A stretch of 26,285 nucleotides of DNA from Haplomitrium mnioides (taxonomy: Eukaryota > Marchantiophyta > Haplomitriopsida > Calobryales): assembly GCA_049999725.1 (NCBI GenBank), contig JBNGIS010016864.1, forward strand, positions 22,148-48,432, given 5' to 3'. Positions 1-10,064 of the stretch are shown here, in pieces (the first letter of the stretch is position 1; the number at the start of each line of letters is the position of its first letter). A program made the translations under genes and the position numbers. A model generated the notes under the pieces. The model worked only from the letters and a program-made list of their open reading frames with translations, was not told the DNA's origin and searched no databases.

Positions 1-165
1 TCGATGCCACAACGGAGAGGAAGAACCTGCGTGAGCAGGGTCGATGCTAGAAAAAGGAGAAAGGAGCACCTGCGAGCAAAGGTTGATGCCACAGAGGAGA
101 AGCCAAAAATGCGAGCAATGATCGATGTCACAAAGGAGAAGGCAAAAACGTGAGCAAATGAGGGC
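1..165. repeat. Minisatellite, ~40 bp unit, about four copies
   Basis: Four imperfect units start at about 1, 41, 83 and 122. Each opens with TCGATGCCAC or a close variant, has a GGAGA core and ends in GCGAGCA or GTGAGCA. Unit lengths are 39-42 bp. The array runs off the left edge of the window, so its full size is unknown. One minus-strand frame stays open across the units, so part of it could belong to a transposon reading frame, but I recognise no protein. It lies next to the T-rich leader of the minus-strand LTR element and may be part of that element. Confidence 0.7.
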
Positions 166-199
166 TGCAGCGACGGGAGAAAAAAAAGGGAAGAGAAGC

Positions 200-439
200 C
201 CTAAGCCCCTCTTTGGTTTGTTTCGTTATATTTTTTTTTGTTTTTTTTTTTTTTCTGTACAAAGCTACAAAAGGGAAAAAAAACAATGAGGGAAAGAAAG
301 AAAATGGAGGAAAACGTCGCGGGGAGATGCGCCGGTGGAAGGATTCGGCCGTGCTCGTAAAAAAATTTGCTGTCTTGCGCTAGAGGGTGCGTGTGTTCGC
401 TCTGTGTGTACTGAAGAGTCATTCGTGCTGATAACGTAT
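200..439 (-). mobile_element. Leader of a minus-strand LTR retrotransposon, with poly-T tract and putative PBS
   Basis: This stretch lies just downstream, on the minus strand, of the LTR at 440-724. At 424-436 the minus strand reads CGTTATCAGCACG, a motif I associate with the segment following plant Ty1/copia LTRs. A T-rich tract (about 230-255 on the plus strand, A-rich on the minus) follows. Short open frames exist on the minus strand, but none shows a recognisable gag. The internal region seems to be lost or replaced by the minisatellite at the window edge. Confidence 0.45.
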
Positions 440-724
440 TGTGGTATGCATGTCACACAGAGAGAGACGTAGAGAGAACTGCTGCGCCACACAATCCTTA
501 CTCGATGTATTGATCAATCCATAGATGAGAGGGATAAACGTTCCTCTTATCTGTACATACATCCTATATATAGGAGTGTCCCTGTTGTCTTATAACAACT
601 TGCTAATAATATATTATGCATTTCTTAGAGTAGGTTACAAGGAGTAAGAGTTAGAGAGTTAGAACTAATTACCTCTAAACCTCTCTAAGTAGGATCTAAC
701 TAGGGTTAGTTTTAACTCATAACA
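440..724 (-). mobile_element. Probable Ty1/copia-type LTR, minus strand
   Basis: On the minus strand the segment starts TGTTATGAG and ends ATACCACA, so it has TG...CA ends. The slightly wider termini TATTGT and ACAATA are exact inverted complements. It contains a TATA-like palindrome, CCTATATATAGG, at 563-574, as expected for the U3/R boundary. The motif CGTTATCAGCACG follows it in the minus-strand sense. There is no second LTR in the window and no clear target-site duplication. Family assignment rests on the motif alone, with no coding evidence. It lies about 590 bp upstream of the gene 1 start codon. Confidence 0.5.
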
Positions 725-1315
725 ATAGTTATGGTTTACCTTTATTGTGGAAAAAGTCTCATAGCCAATCACAGTGATACAAATTCTTCTATCTACTTTA
801 TTGCTGAATTTACCAAGGTGCAGGGCCTAATCTACTACTCCATACTTTAAAAGTGTTAAAATCCTTAATTAAGAACTTGGCTCTGTAATTAGTAAATCAA
901 ACCTAGAACAGTCTTAAAGAGGGAGGGAGGAAGGAAGAGACGAGGGATGAATTTGGAGCTGGCAGTTTCTTCGTATGAAACGGTGTTCGAGCGAAATTTG
1001 AAGGATGCATGATGCTTGCGCGGAGACAACAGTGCTGTTGTTGAATTGCAACGATGGTGCAGTAGGGATTGCGATTGTAGAGAGGGAGGATTTCTACTCA
1101 GTGGAAGAATTTTGCGGGTGAAGGTGCTTGAGTATGGATGGTTTTGATTTTGTTTGTTTCTTAGGGCGGAAGCTTGAGGAGGATTTTGAAGAGGATAGGA
1201 TGGATGTTGATAGGAAGTTGAGTAATTTTGTTTGTTGAATTTTCGTCGTTGCTTTGTTTTTTTTGTCTTGGTCTTTGTTGACGCGGGGAGCAGAGAGAGG
1301 ATACAAGTGCGCGTG
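725..1315 (+). promoter_or_regulatory. Promoter and 5' untranslated region of the CCCH zinc finger gene
   Basis: No conserved coding sequence is seen between the LTR and the gene 1 ATG. A purine-rich GA/GGA run lies near 918-945. Several ATGs occur before the main start, including one opening a 34-codon ORF at 1134-1238. An in-frame TAA at 1223-1225 closes the main reading frame upstream, which supports ATG 1316 as the first usable in-frame start unless an unseen 5' exon exists. I could not place the transcription start. Confidence 0.45.
1134..1238 (+). CDS. Possible upstream ORF (34 codons) in the 5' leader
   Basis: ATG at 1134 opens a 34-residue frame that ends at TGA 1236-1238, 77 bp before the main start codon. 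The predicted peptide is acidic and lysine-rich, with repeated Glu/Asp pairs. It starts MDGFDFVCF and contains EEDFEEDRMDVD. It does not overlap the main ORF, so if it is in the mature leader it could reduce or condition translation of the zinc finger protein. Whether this DNA is transcribed as leader cannot be told from sequence. I do not recognise the peptide. Confidence 0.3.
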   Translation: MDGFDFVCFLGRKLEEDFEEDRMDVDRKLSNFVC

Positions 1316-4300
1316 ATGGCTGGGCCTCGCTCTTTTATGATTATGGACCGCGGAGATCGAAATGCACATTTGGCGCTGCAACTGCAGCAGCAGCACCAGT
1401 CGTTGCATTCTCAATTTCTTAGGCCCGGTCCAGGTCCACGAGGTGATATTCAAGATGAGGACAATGGAAGGTTGGGGGTGGGTTTGCAAGGGAGAATGAT
1501 GGGAGAAGACGCCTGGGAACTCCACCATCTGCAAGCCTTAGCTCCTGCTGGTGTGTGTCGGCAGAGGGTGAATGCAGCATCGTCGCCCCACCATTTAACT
1601 TCCTTGGACCGTGCTCAGAGATCAGGGCAGCAGCAGGCTGATTGGGAGGCGGGTGCATGTACCCGACATGTTGCTGTGTCTAGCGCTCGGCTCGAACGAA
1701 GTATTATTCTGAATGAAACTGCAAGATTCAGGAAAACTGTAGGTTTGTCGCGAGACGTACTGGCTGGGTGTAGGACTAGAGAGGAGAGGGAAGAAATCGG
1801 AGACGCCGAGTTTTATAACGGTAACTGTCGAGGTTGGGATCCGTCATTCGTCACTGCTGTTGACGAGGATCGTTCAAGAGAAGATATGTCCAGGGTTTAT
1901 AATCGTTCCCCTGTGGCGCAGTCGGTGGGAAGCCGCAACCACATTTCTCCTGGTTTTGTCTGGGACGAACCCACTCACCACCCCGATCTTGCAAGCCGCT
2001 ATAATATTCGTCCTGCACCGAGGTACTTGGATGGATCTTCGATGCACTCTCATCTTGCACTGATGACAGGCAGTATGCCATGCAAGAGAAGTAGAGACGA
2101 AGAGATGGAGCCTGAAAGAGAAAGAGGACCACGACAACGAAGGTTCCCTGAAAATCTCAGTCCCTCAGGCAGTGTGCAAGTGCATCCTCTCTTCAGAACA
2201 AAAGAGTGCCATGACTTAGGGACTGCACAGTTCAGTACTGGCCGTGGTGAGGAAGAGGACCACGAGGATGGGCAAGTCACGCCGCCTCCGCTAGCAATTA
2301 TGCCACGGCAACGGAATATTGATTCTATTTCTTCCCTCTTCCATCAAGATCCCGAAGGTAAAAATTGCCGACTTGTAGCTCGCAAGCTTTCCACGAGTCC
2401 TTTTACAGAAGATTATGTAGAAAGTGCAGGTAATGTATCCTTTAAAGATCGCCTGGAATTTCGCACAACGTCTGTATCCCCACCTAACACTCGAGCTAAG
2501 TCTTGCTCTTCAAGACCTTTAACCGCTACAAGCCCTGTCAATTCTGCTGTTGCCGGTGCTGAGGATTTGGAACGCTTGGTTGCAGCGAGAGATCAAGCTA
2601 CTCTGTCAACTATGCGTGACCAAAAGGAATGGCTTCGGATTTCTTCGCTGGCGCTGTCACGGCCTGTAGAAGCTGAGATCAGGCGAGCTAGATTTGGAAG
2701 GAGTGCGGATGTGGCTACCGGTATTCAATTTCATAAGGGAAATTTTGCCAGACGGTCAAGCAAACAGTTGGAAACCAACAACAGGAACACAAAATCGAGA
2801 ACAGATGACCGGGACTACCTTATCCTACACCAGAAAAGGCAGCACTGTGATGATGATGGGACACAAAGGATATCTAGGCCGTCTATGTTGTCTTCAAGGA
2901 AAAGCAGAATAGGAGAACTTCACTCTCAAGTAAAGCCTTCTAAATTGCCAGCTGGTAAATTGCCTGCTGATAGATTGGAATCAGATTCAAAGAGGAAAGC
3001 GGGAAGGACAAATGCAAAGGACACTCGTCATGGGAGAGTGGTTGCCTGGCTGGAAGAGCATAGGAAGCGCAGTAACCAGGATAGTATCGAAAAAAATTCA
3101 GAAGCACGGCTGCAACCAACTTGTAAAGCGAAACTTTCAAGCTCTCAGTTGTCTAAAATAGAGCCAACTAGGCTGCTCCAAATAGAGAAACCACTTTCTA
3201 AGGATTTCTGCTTGAAGCCAATGAAAACTGAAACAGGTGAACATACAGAAACAACCAAAAAAGAGGAGTCAATCTTGCCTAGAACCAGCACTAGGGAATT
3301 GGAAACATGTGTGGTGCATTCTAAAGGCCTGCCGCAGTTTGATTTTCATCATACAGATTCTAATCCTATACCAGCAGACAATGGTGCGGTTACAAGCAAG
3401 GATCATGCTAGTCCATGGAAAGAGAAGGAAGCTGTGACTAAGGTGCTAGTGAATTGTGAAGAAGGGGCTTTAGGCTCTTTGCCCCGGCAGCTTTCAGGAG
3501 AATTTTTGGATGGTGGTTTACCAACATCAGGACTATCAGCAAATAAGGAACTTATAGCAGGAGGAATAAAACTGATCCCACAAACACAGATTTGTTCCAA
3601 ATTGTCTGCACTTGTACCTAAAGCCAGCTCACAGAGTGGAAAATTTCAGGAAAGGATGCCAAGTGAAGGCAGAGGTCCAGAGAAGCGGTTGGGAAACCTA
3701 TCTAAGCCTGATCTTTTGCAATTGCGTTTGGAAGGTTGTTCCATGTTGCCTAGCGAGCTGGATGGTTCCATCCAGCCAAGTGCATCACAGATCACCGTGC
3801 CTCTGGTCAATGAACATTTGGAAGTCTATGAGCAGCGAGTTGTCACTCCAAAGTTGATCTACACTGGTCATAAGGTTGAGCTAAAAGATGTTTCCAGTCA
3901 AAGATCTGACCAGGCCTTAAAGGATTCACCCTCCACAAATGGGGTAATGTCAGATCCTGACCCAGAGGTCAAGGTGGCAAACTGTCAGGAAGTCTTGTCA
4001 ACTTGTATTCAGGAGTGGGCAGTAGGTGATTTTGGCAGCAAGTCACTTGCTACACAGCATTCGACAATATTCAGTACTCTGGATCAGCAGAAGTGTGCCT
4101 CTCCAAGGAGCAAGGATTTGGCAAGCTCTTTCTTGTTGACAAACTCGCAGAAATCAATCGGTACTACAGAGTTTGATGATACTGAAATGGAATTCAGCAA
4201 TAAGATCGATTTCGATGACAATGATTCTAAACTGAGTTTGGCTTTAGGGCCTGAGTTTCCTGCAAGAGTGCTGTGCTTGTCCAATTCTGAATTGCCCTTG

Positions 4301-7300
4301 CTGTCATTGACAGAATCTCAAATGGATGTTCATTCACCAAGTTCTCTGCAGTCATCTCACCATTCAGAAGCTTCAAGACCAGAGAAGACGATGCCTGCTG
4401 TCCATATTATGTCTCACTTAGAGTTGAGTGATGATGACAGGCAATTAGAAGCTGGAACAATTTTGCTCTCTGACACTCCATCACGTGAGGTGCGCCTTTT
4501 TGGAACGAATCTGAATGCTTCCTTATCTGAAGCACAAGACATGATAAGCAAAACTGACAAGTCAAATGAGTGGATTGCTAACCCTTTATCCGATTCTCAG
4601 CACCAATCATCTTCTTCTTTTGATGAATGCCTGAACACTACATCTACTAGAGATGACAAAGGTGAATCAGTATGTAATGCAATACCTATAGAGGAGCCAA
4701 CTAAATTGTCAGAACTGCTACTTGCTGAGCATAAGTTACATCAACCTCCTCTTACCTGTAAAGAACTAGTTTTGCAGGCACAGGCTTCTCAACTACAAGA
4801 GCCAGAGCCTATGCTGCCAGACCAACAAGATTTGCCCATGCTACTGTTGGGAAAAGCTGCAACAGCTTTTCCCAACAGAACCAGGTCGACTGCAGTTAAC
4901 ACATGGCATAGGGGAGCATCAGGTAATCCTGCCCATCCTGTGAGTTTAGCCAAAGTCCCAATTATGATTGGGGGCAGTAAGAACTCAGGTGGTAGTGGTA
5001 GAGGAGCACAATTGACGTCGTATGTGAGAAAAGGTAACAGCCTTGTCAGAGCCCCAGGAAACTCTTCAAGTCAGCATAAGGCAATGAACTCCAAGTCTGG
5101 TGCAATAAGAACCTTTCCAATTCCTGCCAAACAAGCAAACAGAGCACCTCAAAACAGTAAACGTGCCATGTTTACAAACACAAACTCTGTTCCACCTAGT
5201 GAGAAAAGCTTGACACAGTTAGGCTTTGGGCATAACAAACCTCTTGCTGCTTCATCTGAACTGAGTGGATCCCTTGTGAATACTCTATCCCTTCCTCCCA
5301 GTGCTCCAAGCTGCACTGACATAATGATCCCAACAGCCCTGTCCTTATCTCAGTCTAAGACCCCTCAAATTGTGCCCTGCTCAGCCAGAGGTGTCTCAAT
5401 GACATCTGAGCAATTAATGGCAGCAAGCAGTCACGTATTAGATTCTGTAATTGGGACAAGTAGCAACAGTTTAGCACAAAAAATTGGAGGTGGAGGAACA
5501 ACTGCAAACTGTACTGCATCAGAACCTGTTACAAGTCACGTGAGCAGCAGACTATATGTGCGGAGGAAAGCAAATCAGCTTGTTGTGGCAACACCATCTC
5601 AATCTAAAGATACAATATTGACAGCCATTCAAAACAAGCAACAAGTCTTGGGTGGGTCAATGCCAGATGAATATATCAAAAGAAAAACAAACCAACTTGT
5701 TCGTAATGGTGCTGTTCGAGGTGTTGCTAACAAATTTCTGGGTCAGGGTCGCCCTCGAAGTGGTTTTGTAAGAGGTATCACAGAAGATCAGAGGGATTCT
5801 CGGAGCACTTCATCTGTCTCAAGGAAAACAGCTCTGGGACGAGGTCACCTCTTTTTCTCTCTCTTGGACCTTGACCAGCATTTGTTCATTGTTTCTGTGT
5901 TTTGTTGGTTTTCGAGTCATTTTGTTGATATTATTTGTGCTGCCCTCACGTGTGTTTACATTTTGTACATGTTTCAGTTTTGTCACAAAAGAACTTGTCT
6001 GCTGTACGGTTATCTTGGGTTTGGACTCTTAATGGGGCAAATGGGGTCCCTGCTAGCGTCAGTAGTACGAAAGCTCAGCGAGCAGGACCTTTTTTGCTTC
6101 CTTGGAAGAGGCCAAGTGTCAAATATATTTCAAGTTCACGAAGGCACAAATCATTGCCAGAAGGAAAGAAAGGTTCATTGTTATTCTTAATCAGGTATGA
6201 CTCTATCTGTTCAGTTAAACCCAAGTTTGTTGATTGCATGCTTCCTGACCTTTGAAGAGGTTTTGTTCTGGCTTATGTTGTTCATATGAGTACATCTGTT
6301 TCAGACAATCTACTTCACTGTTTTGGGTTGAGGATCCGAGTCAGTTGTATGTTACCTCATGTCTCTAGCTTGGGTTGTCTGGTTCCTGCTTGGTCAACGT
6401 TTGAGTCTGTCCTTGGACTGTTTCTGAACCCCCTTGATGTACATTTTGCAGCAAAAGGCTTCGGAAAGTGAGAAAAGTTCAGCCTGTTTACACAAGATCG
6501 GCACATGGTTTTGCTTTGCATCGGTCAGGTGTGCTGAGTCTTGGAGGTGCAAATTTGAAGTGGACAAAGTCACTTGAGAAACGTGCCAAGCAGGCCAGTG
6601 AGGTCAGTTCTGTATTATGGATTGTGCTATTCAAGTGATTTTGATTGGTTTGGATTCTTGGTGGAGTGCTAGGCTTCATCATGACTGAGTTTTCCTGTTA
6701 CTTCTGGAAAGTGGCAGAAACTCGGTACAAAGATTGATCAGGACCTGCTGTCGGGAACTGTCGAAACCAGCAGGCAGTTGTGGCAGCTTGTCACTGCTAC
6801 ACATGATGGGGCTGAAAAGTCTGAAACTTTGTGTCTGACACCACATTGTGAAGGCTGCACTCTATGTGTTGCGCAGTTGTGATGTGTGTAGGTTTTTCCT
6901 AGACTATAACAGGTTCCTTTTATTTGTTTTTGTGGTTAGTTTTACTCTCCACAACTTCATAACTATATTATTCAGAGACTTTAGTGGATGTTCTGCATCC
7001 ATGTAGTCACCAGTGATGTGCTTCATGTGCTATGTTCAGGGTGCAGAAGGCCCCAACCACTAACCTTTCAGCAGACCTCTCTGAGAGTTATTGTCTTGGA
7101 TGTCTGCTTCACAAGATCAAACTAAAGTGAAATGAATGATGTTGCAAGCTGATGCTTGAGAGTTGACAGATTTTGATTAGTTTGGATTCTTGGTGGAGTG
7201 CTAGGCGTCATCTCATGAGTTTTCCCGTTACTTTCGGGAAGTGGCAGAACATGGTCCGAAGATTGATCAGGATCTGTTGTTGGGAACTGACGAAACTAGC

Positions 7301-10064
7301 AGGAAGTTGTGGCAGCTTGTCACTGCTACAAATGACGAGGCTGAAAAGTCTGAAACTTTGTGTCTGACACCACAATGTGAAGGCTACACTCTATGCGTTG
7401 TGCAGTTGTGATGTGTGTAGGTTTTTCCTAGACTATTGCAGGTTCCTTTTATTTGTTTTTGTGGTTAGTTTTACTCTCCACACCTTCATAGCTATATTCA
7501 AGTGATGCTTGTTATGGAGGATGTGAAAGTATGGTAGTTTTTTCATGAAGGCAAGGTTATCCAAAAACCGTGCAAATACTCGTGGCATTTTGTTGTTTTC
7601 AAACTATTTTGTTTGTCCATCATCTCTGGCTTCATAGTTTGCCTAATGTTTTTCTGAACAATTATTCTGAAAGGCTGCTACCAAGGCAGTAGCTGCGGCT
7701 GAACGAAAAAAACGAGAAAAGATGGAGGCTGTTGTAGAGGCTGCTTCAGTTGCTGCAAAGAAAAAGTCAGATAGAAGGGCTGCAAGGAAGGTTGCACAAG
7801 GTGTGTAGCTGTCCAATATTGTCAACCTCTATTGTCCTCTAAGTAGTGTTGACTGTATATCTTAGATTATTTATATTTGTTTCAAGTGAAAGTGTGTGCA
7901 AAGCATTTCCATGTGGTTCAAGTGTTGTTGCTTTGATCCAATCTCATTGTAGAGTGTCTGAACAAGTGAAACAGTGTTTAATCTTCTTGCAATATGTGTT
8001 TCCATATTTGTAGTTAACTTCAGTTGCACTGATCTGTGGCACAGTGCCATTAATTTTATTGAATTTAAGGTTAGCTGATTGCTCATCGTGTTGCAAACGA
8101 AGGTGGTGGAGAAAGAGTAGTGTGGGTTGGATTGGTACGGTATAAGATGGATGCTGCAAGAAAAACCCTGCAACGGCTTCCGGGTATTCTTAAGCAAGCA
8201 TTTTTCACCATTGATTTCATGTTCGGTTGGCACCCTTTAGGTTAGTCAGTTGAGACCAGCTTTGACGATGCAGATTTACAAGGAGCTTCTGATGGCGTTG
8301 ATTTTACAACCTCAACAAAGGTGGCAGATTGTCCAGCTCTGCTAACTCCAAGGAGGCCAATAATAGGCGGTACAGCGTGAGTAGTGTAGTGTTAACACTA
8401 CTTCTTTCTTCAGTGGGTCTACTTTTGTATCACCATGATCTTGTGGCAGTTGCAGTGGTGGTTTTGTTGCATAATTTGTTAAGTGGAATAATTAGTTATA
8501 TGATATATACATACTGGATCCAGCCCTTCTTGTGCAGGTATGTGATATTTAGATATCATGTACCTTAGATAGCTGCTACATTGCAAAGACAATTTCTGGG
8601 ACTCTCTAAAATATAATTGAATTGGGGCCTTTCCGACAAAGTTCTAAATGTCCTATGGCACCCTGTTACACGCCTGGAGAAGAGGGAGTGGCTCTGGTTT
8701 TGAAACAGCCCTCGCTAAGTTTGAAATATTGTCCTTGAAGAATGTTAGTGGAGTGTTTGCCGTTCTTACATTGGTGGTGGGTTTATGCTTCAGGTACTTG
8801 AGGGTTGGCAATGGTAATCAACTTGTTAGAGATCCTAAAGCTGCAATTCGAGCCTTGGCAAGTGAAAAAGTACGATGGAGTCTACATAATGCTCGATTCC
8901 GCCGTGCCAAGAAGCAGCAATATTGCCAATTTTTTACAAGGTTTGGCAAATGTAACAAGGATTGTGGCAAATGTCACTACATTCATGACTCTGAAAAGGT
9001 GGCTGTGTGCACTAAGTTCTTGAAGGGTACTTGCACAGATAGCCACTGCCTGTTGACTCACAAGGTACCTTTGTTCCTGGTTTGTTTCAAAAACCATGGC
9101 TTAAATATTATACATGTAGCAAGGAGTTGTTCCTTTCCTTGTGCCCCTGTTGTTGTTGAAAAAGTTATTTGTATTTGGAGATGCCTGCCTGGAGCTGAAA
9201 AGGATAAGTTTCTGTGGCAGGTCATCCCAGAGAGAATGCCCGACTGTTCATATTTTCTGCAAGGTCAGAATTCAAATGCCCATCTACTTTTCGTCTAAGT
9301 CTTTGATACTCTAGAGCCACTTCTAGTGCTATATTCTCACTACACTGTGTGGTTCATGTAGGCCTTTGTACACATGAAAACTGTCCTTACAGACATGTGA
9401 ATGTGAATCCCAAAGCTTCAAACTGCCAGGAATTTCTTCGAGGTTATTGTGCCAATGGTGATAAGGTAAATATTGTTGGTTTATTATATTTTCAACTATG
9501 TCACAGTACTTTCTGGGGAATAGCTGATCATGGCATTGGCATTGAGCAATGATATCAAGTTTATGTGGCCCAGGCCCAAGTGTGCTTTACATGAGAACCA
9601 AGCATGAGTAATCCTGTAAATGGATGATGCCTTTGCAGTGCAATAAAAAACACACATATGTGTGCCCCACCTATGCGGAGACGGGAGAGTGTTCAGATCG
9701 AGCATCTTGCAAACTGCATCATCCTCAAAAGAAGGATAAGCAAGTAGCTCCTTTAAATGAAAACAAGAATGTCAGGAAGCGAAAGCGGCGCTATTTCTCT
9801 TCCTCTGAACTGCCAACTAGGCAAAATTTGTGTGATTCAAATTCCAGAGTAGGTGAAATCTCTCTTACAGATAAAAAGGCATCTGGTGAAGATCCACTGT
9901 GCTTTATCAGTCTCAGCACAACAAATACAGTTGAAGATGAGGAATTGACGAAATCAATTCATCTATGGCCAAGATCTAGGTTTAGCCTTATGATCCTGGA
10001 GCAAGCATCAATGGAAGAGAGAGAGAGATTAATCAAGCCTACTTTTCTTTTACACAGCCTGTGA
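1316..10064 (+). CDS. C3H7-like: Zinc finger CCCH domain protein, ZC3H3 / plant C3H7 type (10 exons, 2024 aa)
   Basis: Coding exons: 1316-5843, 5978-6194, 6452-6602, 7674-7800, 8103-8183, 8250-8376, 8794-9064, 9221-9263, 9362-9465, 9639-10064. All introns are GT-AG, phases match at every junction and the sum is exactly 2025 codons. Exon 1 encodes ~1509 residues of low-complexity, Ser/Lys-rich, probably disordered sequence. Near its end are the plant-family signatures YVRKGNSLVRAP (~1236), LYVRRKANQLV (~1412) and YIKRKTNQLVRNG (~1452). Exons 2-3 carry LSWVWTLNG, LLPWKR and the SGVLSLGGANLKWTKS block; exon 4 is Ala/Lys/Glu-rich and helical. Exons 7-10 carry five CCCH fingers. Animal ZC3H3 acts in nuclear mRNA 3'-end processing and export; a similar RNA-binding nuclear role here is inference. 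The ATG at 1316 has G at -3 and +4. The 66 bp intron 5 is the least certain, although only its acceptor at 8249 keeps the frame open. The end, near LIKPTFLL, fits the family. Confidence 0.88.
4844..4878 (+). repeat. Perfect 16 bp inverted repeat with 3 nt loop inside exon 1
   Basis: CTGTTGGGAAAAGCTG (4844-4859) is followed by CAA and then its exact reverse complement (4863-4878). It sits in frame in exon 1 and encodes part of LLLGKAATAFPNR. In RNA it would form a strong stem of 16 pairs. Confidence 0.9.
6637..6969 (+). repeat. Direct duplication, copy 1 (intron 3 of the CCCH gene)
   Basis: This ~333 bp segment begins GATTTTGATTGGTTTGGATT and is repeated at 7169-7498 with few differences. The two copies are separated by about 200 bp of unrelated sequence. 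Copy 1 has a frame open for about 60 codons (PVTSGKWQKLG... to VAQL), but it is not flanked by splice sites in phase with exons 3 and 4. I do not recognise the product and no transposon ends are visible. Confidence 0.85.
7169..7498 (+). repeat. Direct duplication, copy 2 (intron 3 of the CCCH gene)
   Basis: Second copy of the 6637-6969 segment, about 330 bp, same orientation. Relative to copy 1 it has small indels, including a 1 bp change in the GTGGCAGAA... stretch that shifts the frame at the start of the open segment. In the best-conserved 30 codons I counted four silent and five replacement changes, so there is no visible protein-level constraint, though the sample is small. Confidence 0.85.
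8794..9960 (+). other. Five tandem CCCH zinc fingers (exons 7-10 of the CCCH gene)
   Basis: In the spliced protein the fingers are: F1 C1788-C1797-C1804-H1808 (X8, X6, X3); F2 C1816-C1824-C1829-H1833 (X7, X4, X3); F3 C1843-C1851-C1856-H1860 (X7, X4, X3); F4 C1870-C1878-C1884-H1888 (X7, X5, X3); F5 C1892-C1901-C1907-H1911 (X8, X5, X3). All ligands are present. F3 is split by intron 8 and F4 by intron 9. The array is preceded by the conserved GNGNQLVRDP and SEKVRWSLHNAR motifs of the plant family. Five closely spaced fingers are also the layout of CPSF30/Yth1, to which ZC3H3 fingers are related. Extra cysteine C1801 in F1 is not needed for zinc. Confidence 0.92.

Noticed and set aside
1232-1315. 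Upstream part of the exon 1 frame starting at a TTG codon
   Set aside because: Plant nuclear genes use ATG. The first in-frame ATG is 1316 and has a good context.
1094-1534. 146-codon minus-strand frame opposite exon 1
   Set aside because: It is a shadow of the coding strand and the A/T-rich leader. The translation is low complexity with no family match.
5844-6190. Continuation of the exon 1 frame to 6190
   Set aside because: It reads through the 134 bp intron 1. Using donor 5843 and acceptor 5977 recovers the conserved LSWVWTLNG block in the correct phase, while the read-through sequence is hydrophobic nonsense.
6637-7498. Duplicated exons of the CCCH gene in intron 3
   Set aside because: The open stretches have no in-phase splice sites joining exons 3 and 4. 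Exon 3 to exon 4 joined directly gives the expected family sequence (KRAKQASE then AATKAVAAAERKKREK).
8386-8401. 16 bp palindrome GTAGTGTTAACACTAC in intron 6
   Set aside because: It is short, has no loop and is isolated in an intron. It may be chance and has no supporting context.
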